In this document: positions 61,057 to 64,000 of the stretch, one piece after another
Numbering within the stretch: the first letter of the stretch is position 1
Layout of the letters: the number at the start of each line of letters is the position of its first letter
Assembly: GCA_012295275.1 (NCBI GenBank)
Contig: CM022669.1
Location: forward strand, 4,139,277 to 4,203,276
DNA length: 64,000 nucleotides
Source of the DNA: Chrysomallon squamiferum
Taxonomy: Eukaryota; Mollusca; Gastropoda; Neomphalida; Peltospiridae
Reading direction: 5' to 3'
Made by a program: the position numbers and the translations under genes
The notes under the pieces: generated by a model
Database searches by the model: none
What the model was told of the DNA's origin: nothing
What the model saw: only the letters and a program-made list of their open reading frames with translations

Positions 61057-61135
61057 ATGGATTTCGCGAGAATAGAAACTATGCTTTCTGAAAGTACAGG
61101 CAAAACCCTTGATGACACATTGGTAGAAGCTAAAG
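61057..61135 (+). CDS. Putative first coding exon of an unrecognised gene
   Basis: ATG through donor AAAG|GTATGT (a strong match to the splice consensus), phase 1 out. Encodes MDFARIETMLSESTGKTLDD and TLVEAK, a soluble, mildly acidic N-terminus without signal peptide or membrane helix. The conserved feel of the peptide and the promoter-like upstream sequence support a real gene. A short continuation at 61391-61428 (behind ttttttacag) would end the protein after 12 more residues but looks accidental; the true exons are probably beyond 64000. Confidence 0.55.
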
Positions 61136-61760
61136 GTATGTATGTGTTTGATTTTTTTTCTATTTTTTTTCTATGAGCTTGTATTTTAAATACAATTATA
61201 TAATAATAATACAACCACCACCACCACCAAAAATAACAATACGAATAACAACAACAGCAGTAGCAGCAGCACCAGAGCAACAACAACAACAACAATAATA
61301 TTATAATATACGTATGTTTGGATATCTTTTATCCTACTAGCCGATTTAGAAAGAACTGCAAACAGTTTGTTTTGAAATCTTTTTTTACAGTGAAAGATGC
61401 GCTGTTTTTTATAATTAAATACATTTGATTAAATTCTGATCCACTTAAAACAGAACTCACCCATTATGAACAAAAACAGAAATTAGCATCTAGTAAGTAA
61501 ACGCGATGGCAAACACAAATGTTCCTGTACTACAGTTTGATGACGTAATAATGCATGACGTAGTTACGGTTTGGTAACGTTCACGTAGTCTCGGAAGTAA
61601 GCGATCTGTTAAAATGAGGAATATAATTAAAAGCAAACCAAACAAACAAACAAACAAAAAAACAATCAGAAGAAAGAACACTGTTTACCGAATAATAATA
61701 ATAAGAAGAAGAACAACAACAACAACAACAACAAGAAAAACAGAATTACAATAATAGTAA

Positions 61761-61807
<47 letters not shown>

Positions 61808-63562
61808 ATAATAATAATAAATAATAATAATTATTATTATTATTATTATAACAACAACAACAACACGATAAGTAAGTAAATAAGTAAAATTATTTATGGG
61901 TAAATGTTACTTGTTTTCGTCCAAAATTCATAATAAAAACACTTATTTTTTTATTCGTAGAATTACACTTTTTTATCCGTAGAATGTTTTAAATAAATGA
62001 ATGAATATATAAATAAAAATAAAAATAAAATAATTATAAAATAATTAAAATAACTAATTAATACAACAGACCAAACAAAATAAATTAATTAATTGATGTA
62101 GGAATATACTATAATATAATGTAATGTAACGTAATGTAATATAATATAATATAATATAATATAATACAATACAATGCAAAGAAAAAACAATAAAATAAAA
62201 TAAAATAAAATAAAATAAAACAAAACAATATAAATAATTAAATAAATAAACAAGAACAAACAAACCAGAAATAAATCTCTAAAGAATTTTGACAGGCTGT
62301 ATCAAAACAAATTTTTTGTGAATTTATAGCATCAGAAATAAAAGTCATTAATATCAGATATTAGAAAACGACACCGATACCCTCAGAAGAAATCCAACAC
62401 CATCAACGACGTCAACAAAAAAAAATCTCTCTCTGGCAATCATCAGAAATTAAAACGGGACCGAGTGGTGGTGGGGGTGTACACGATACATCCCCCACTA
62501 CCTTATTCTCCCGCGAGGTAGCTTTCATTTGCTTTATAATGAAAATAATATCGTCTTGAAGGTTACAGCAGTACAGTGTTTTGCTCACCTTTTTGCCTGG
62601 AATAGTGGATACGACCTTTAAGTGGAAATGCAGGGACATTGAGAAATGACAGTAGTTTCAGTAACAGATTAGATTAAAGAAACAGATATGAAATACTTTG
62701 TATTTTTATCAGAATTTTATCAGATGTCTTTTCTTTTCTTGTTCTTTTTCTTTTTCTTTGTTTTATATTTGTTTATTTGTTCTCTGTTTTCTTTTTTTTC
62801 TTTGTTTCATATTTGTTTATTTGTTTTCTCTTTTTTTTTTTTTTTTTCTTTCTTCAGCCTACAATTGAATACTTTTCTTTTTTTCTTCTTCTTTCTTTTA
62901 TTTTTTTTTTTTTTTTTTTTATATATTTTCAGATTTTAAAAATATTTTCTTATTTTATTTATTTATTTATTTATTTTTTTTTTATTATTATTTTTTTTTT
63001 ATTTTATGCTTTTTTTAATTATTATTTTGATTGCATTTTATTATTACTATTTTAATTTTTGAATTTAAATCTGTAAAGAAATGTATTAACTCAGAAAGAT
63101 TATTAAACGGTATCTAGCTGTAAATTTCAATATATGAAAATCTGCACTTGGATAATGAATATTTATTAAATTATAATCATTTATTAGTTCATAAATCGTA
63201 CGTAAACTAGAAAAGAAAAGAACACATTATGACATTAATAGACAAGAAAAAACAAAACGATATCGATTTCCGTATTGTAGTGATCTTAATTATTTGTTAA
63301 TTAATACATATTAAAAGGATTTGCTAAGAAATCAAAAGAAAATGTTATGCCAGTGAAAAAGCCATACCGATTTTATTTCGTACTTATCTAGCGGAATTGA
63401 GTTTGTATGTTTCTGCAGTGTGAGTGTATGAACGCTTAACGAAGTCTCTAAATATTCTACTTACTAATACAGAGACAATAATACACTTCTTTTAAAATTC
63501 AGAGTAAAACGCATTACCACTTCTCCACAGACATCTTTCGTCAATTTTATTTATTTATTTGT

Positions 63563-63657
<95 letters not shown>

Positions 63658-64000
63658 GCAGAGACAAGAATGTACACTTCAAGGTTTCTGATAAAAAATG
63701 TACGATTCGTACGTGCAATTTCCCACATAAAATAGATTTAGAATAGTCGGATATTTCTCTTTTAATCTCTGAAATTCTTCTACTTACATTAATATTTCAT
63801 CTACGTATCATATCCATATTGCTACAGATTGCTATTAAGTGATGGAAGCTGTACTAAAAAGCTTTCATTACTTACAACTTCCTAACTGATAACCACTTGT
63901 ACTTGAATATGAATACATAATGAATACAGAGGAGAAAACTTGCATATTTCTGTATAGACTGACGTATGTGCAGTTAGTTTTATATAAATGTATGCACTTA
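61136..64000 (+). other. Probable intron 1 of the right-edge gene
   Basis: No convincing exon. Simple repeats: ACC/CAA/GCA tract 61213-61300, (TAC)n 61759-61806 with ATA/ATT after it, TAATA-type and AAAAT repeats 62100-62220, long T-rich stretch 62720-63060, TTTA and (ATT)n 63545-63655. Confidence 0.55.

Noticed and set aside
61391-61428. Second exon for the right-edge gene giving a 38-residue protein
   Set aside because: In phase and behind a good acceptor, but the peptide (VKDALFFIIKYI) has AT-rich chance composition and would make an implausibly short protein.

Overview
The window is eukaryotic nuclear DNA: strongly AT-rich, full of (ATT)n, (AT)n, (CA)n, (CT/GA)n and TTTA/TTTG microsatellites, with short coding exons separated by GT-AG introns. 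Two degraded copies of a tRNA-type SINE that I know from gastropods and bivalves, together with the protein content, point to a mollusc, probably a gastropod. That placement is an inference from repeat style and protein similarity, not from a search.

Layout, left to right. (1) 10-447 (+): last coding exon of a nicotinic acetylcholine receptor alpha-type subunit, ending in the M4 helix. (2) 2414-2483 (-): a small, isolated, well-formed terminal exon that may encode the transmembrane end of a COX7A-like subunit (tentative). (3) 8481-19416 (+): a complete six-exon SH2-domain adaptor of the SHB/SHD/SHE/SHF family, predicted 568 residues, with repeated Y-x-x-x-W motifs that are probable phosphotyrosine sites. 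(4) 23809-37948 (-): a gene for a TM6SF1/TM6SF2-type multi-spanning membrane protein with EXPERA-like architecture. Its six downstream exons are single-copy, but its 5' end is multiplied: two copies of exon 1 and three copies of exon 2, all splice-phase compatible. Two DNA-transposon relics lie in its introns. (5) 39196-54914 (+), head-to-head with the previous gene: an eleven-exon ankyrin-repeat protein (predicted 703 residues) that I cannot assign to a named family. (6) 61057-61135 (+): a probable first coding exon of an unrecognised gene that runs off the right edge, with a promoter-like GC box and CCAAT box upstream.

The genes do not form a functional pathway; this is ordinary animal gene order. 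The SHB-like and TM6SF-like genes converge, and the TM6SF-like and ankyrin genes diverge from a shared 1.25 kb interval. The most interesting structure is the TM6SF-like 5' cassette array: each exon-1 copy carries its own duplicated leader, including the same five-codon upstream ORF, while the three exon-2 variants enter in phase 1 and leave in phase 2, so that only one can be used per transcript. This looks either like a mutually exclusive N-terminal isoform system with separate promoters or like partial tandem duplication caught in progress.

All exon borders were set by eye from splice consensus and phase continuity; no transcript data or database search was available.
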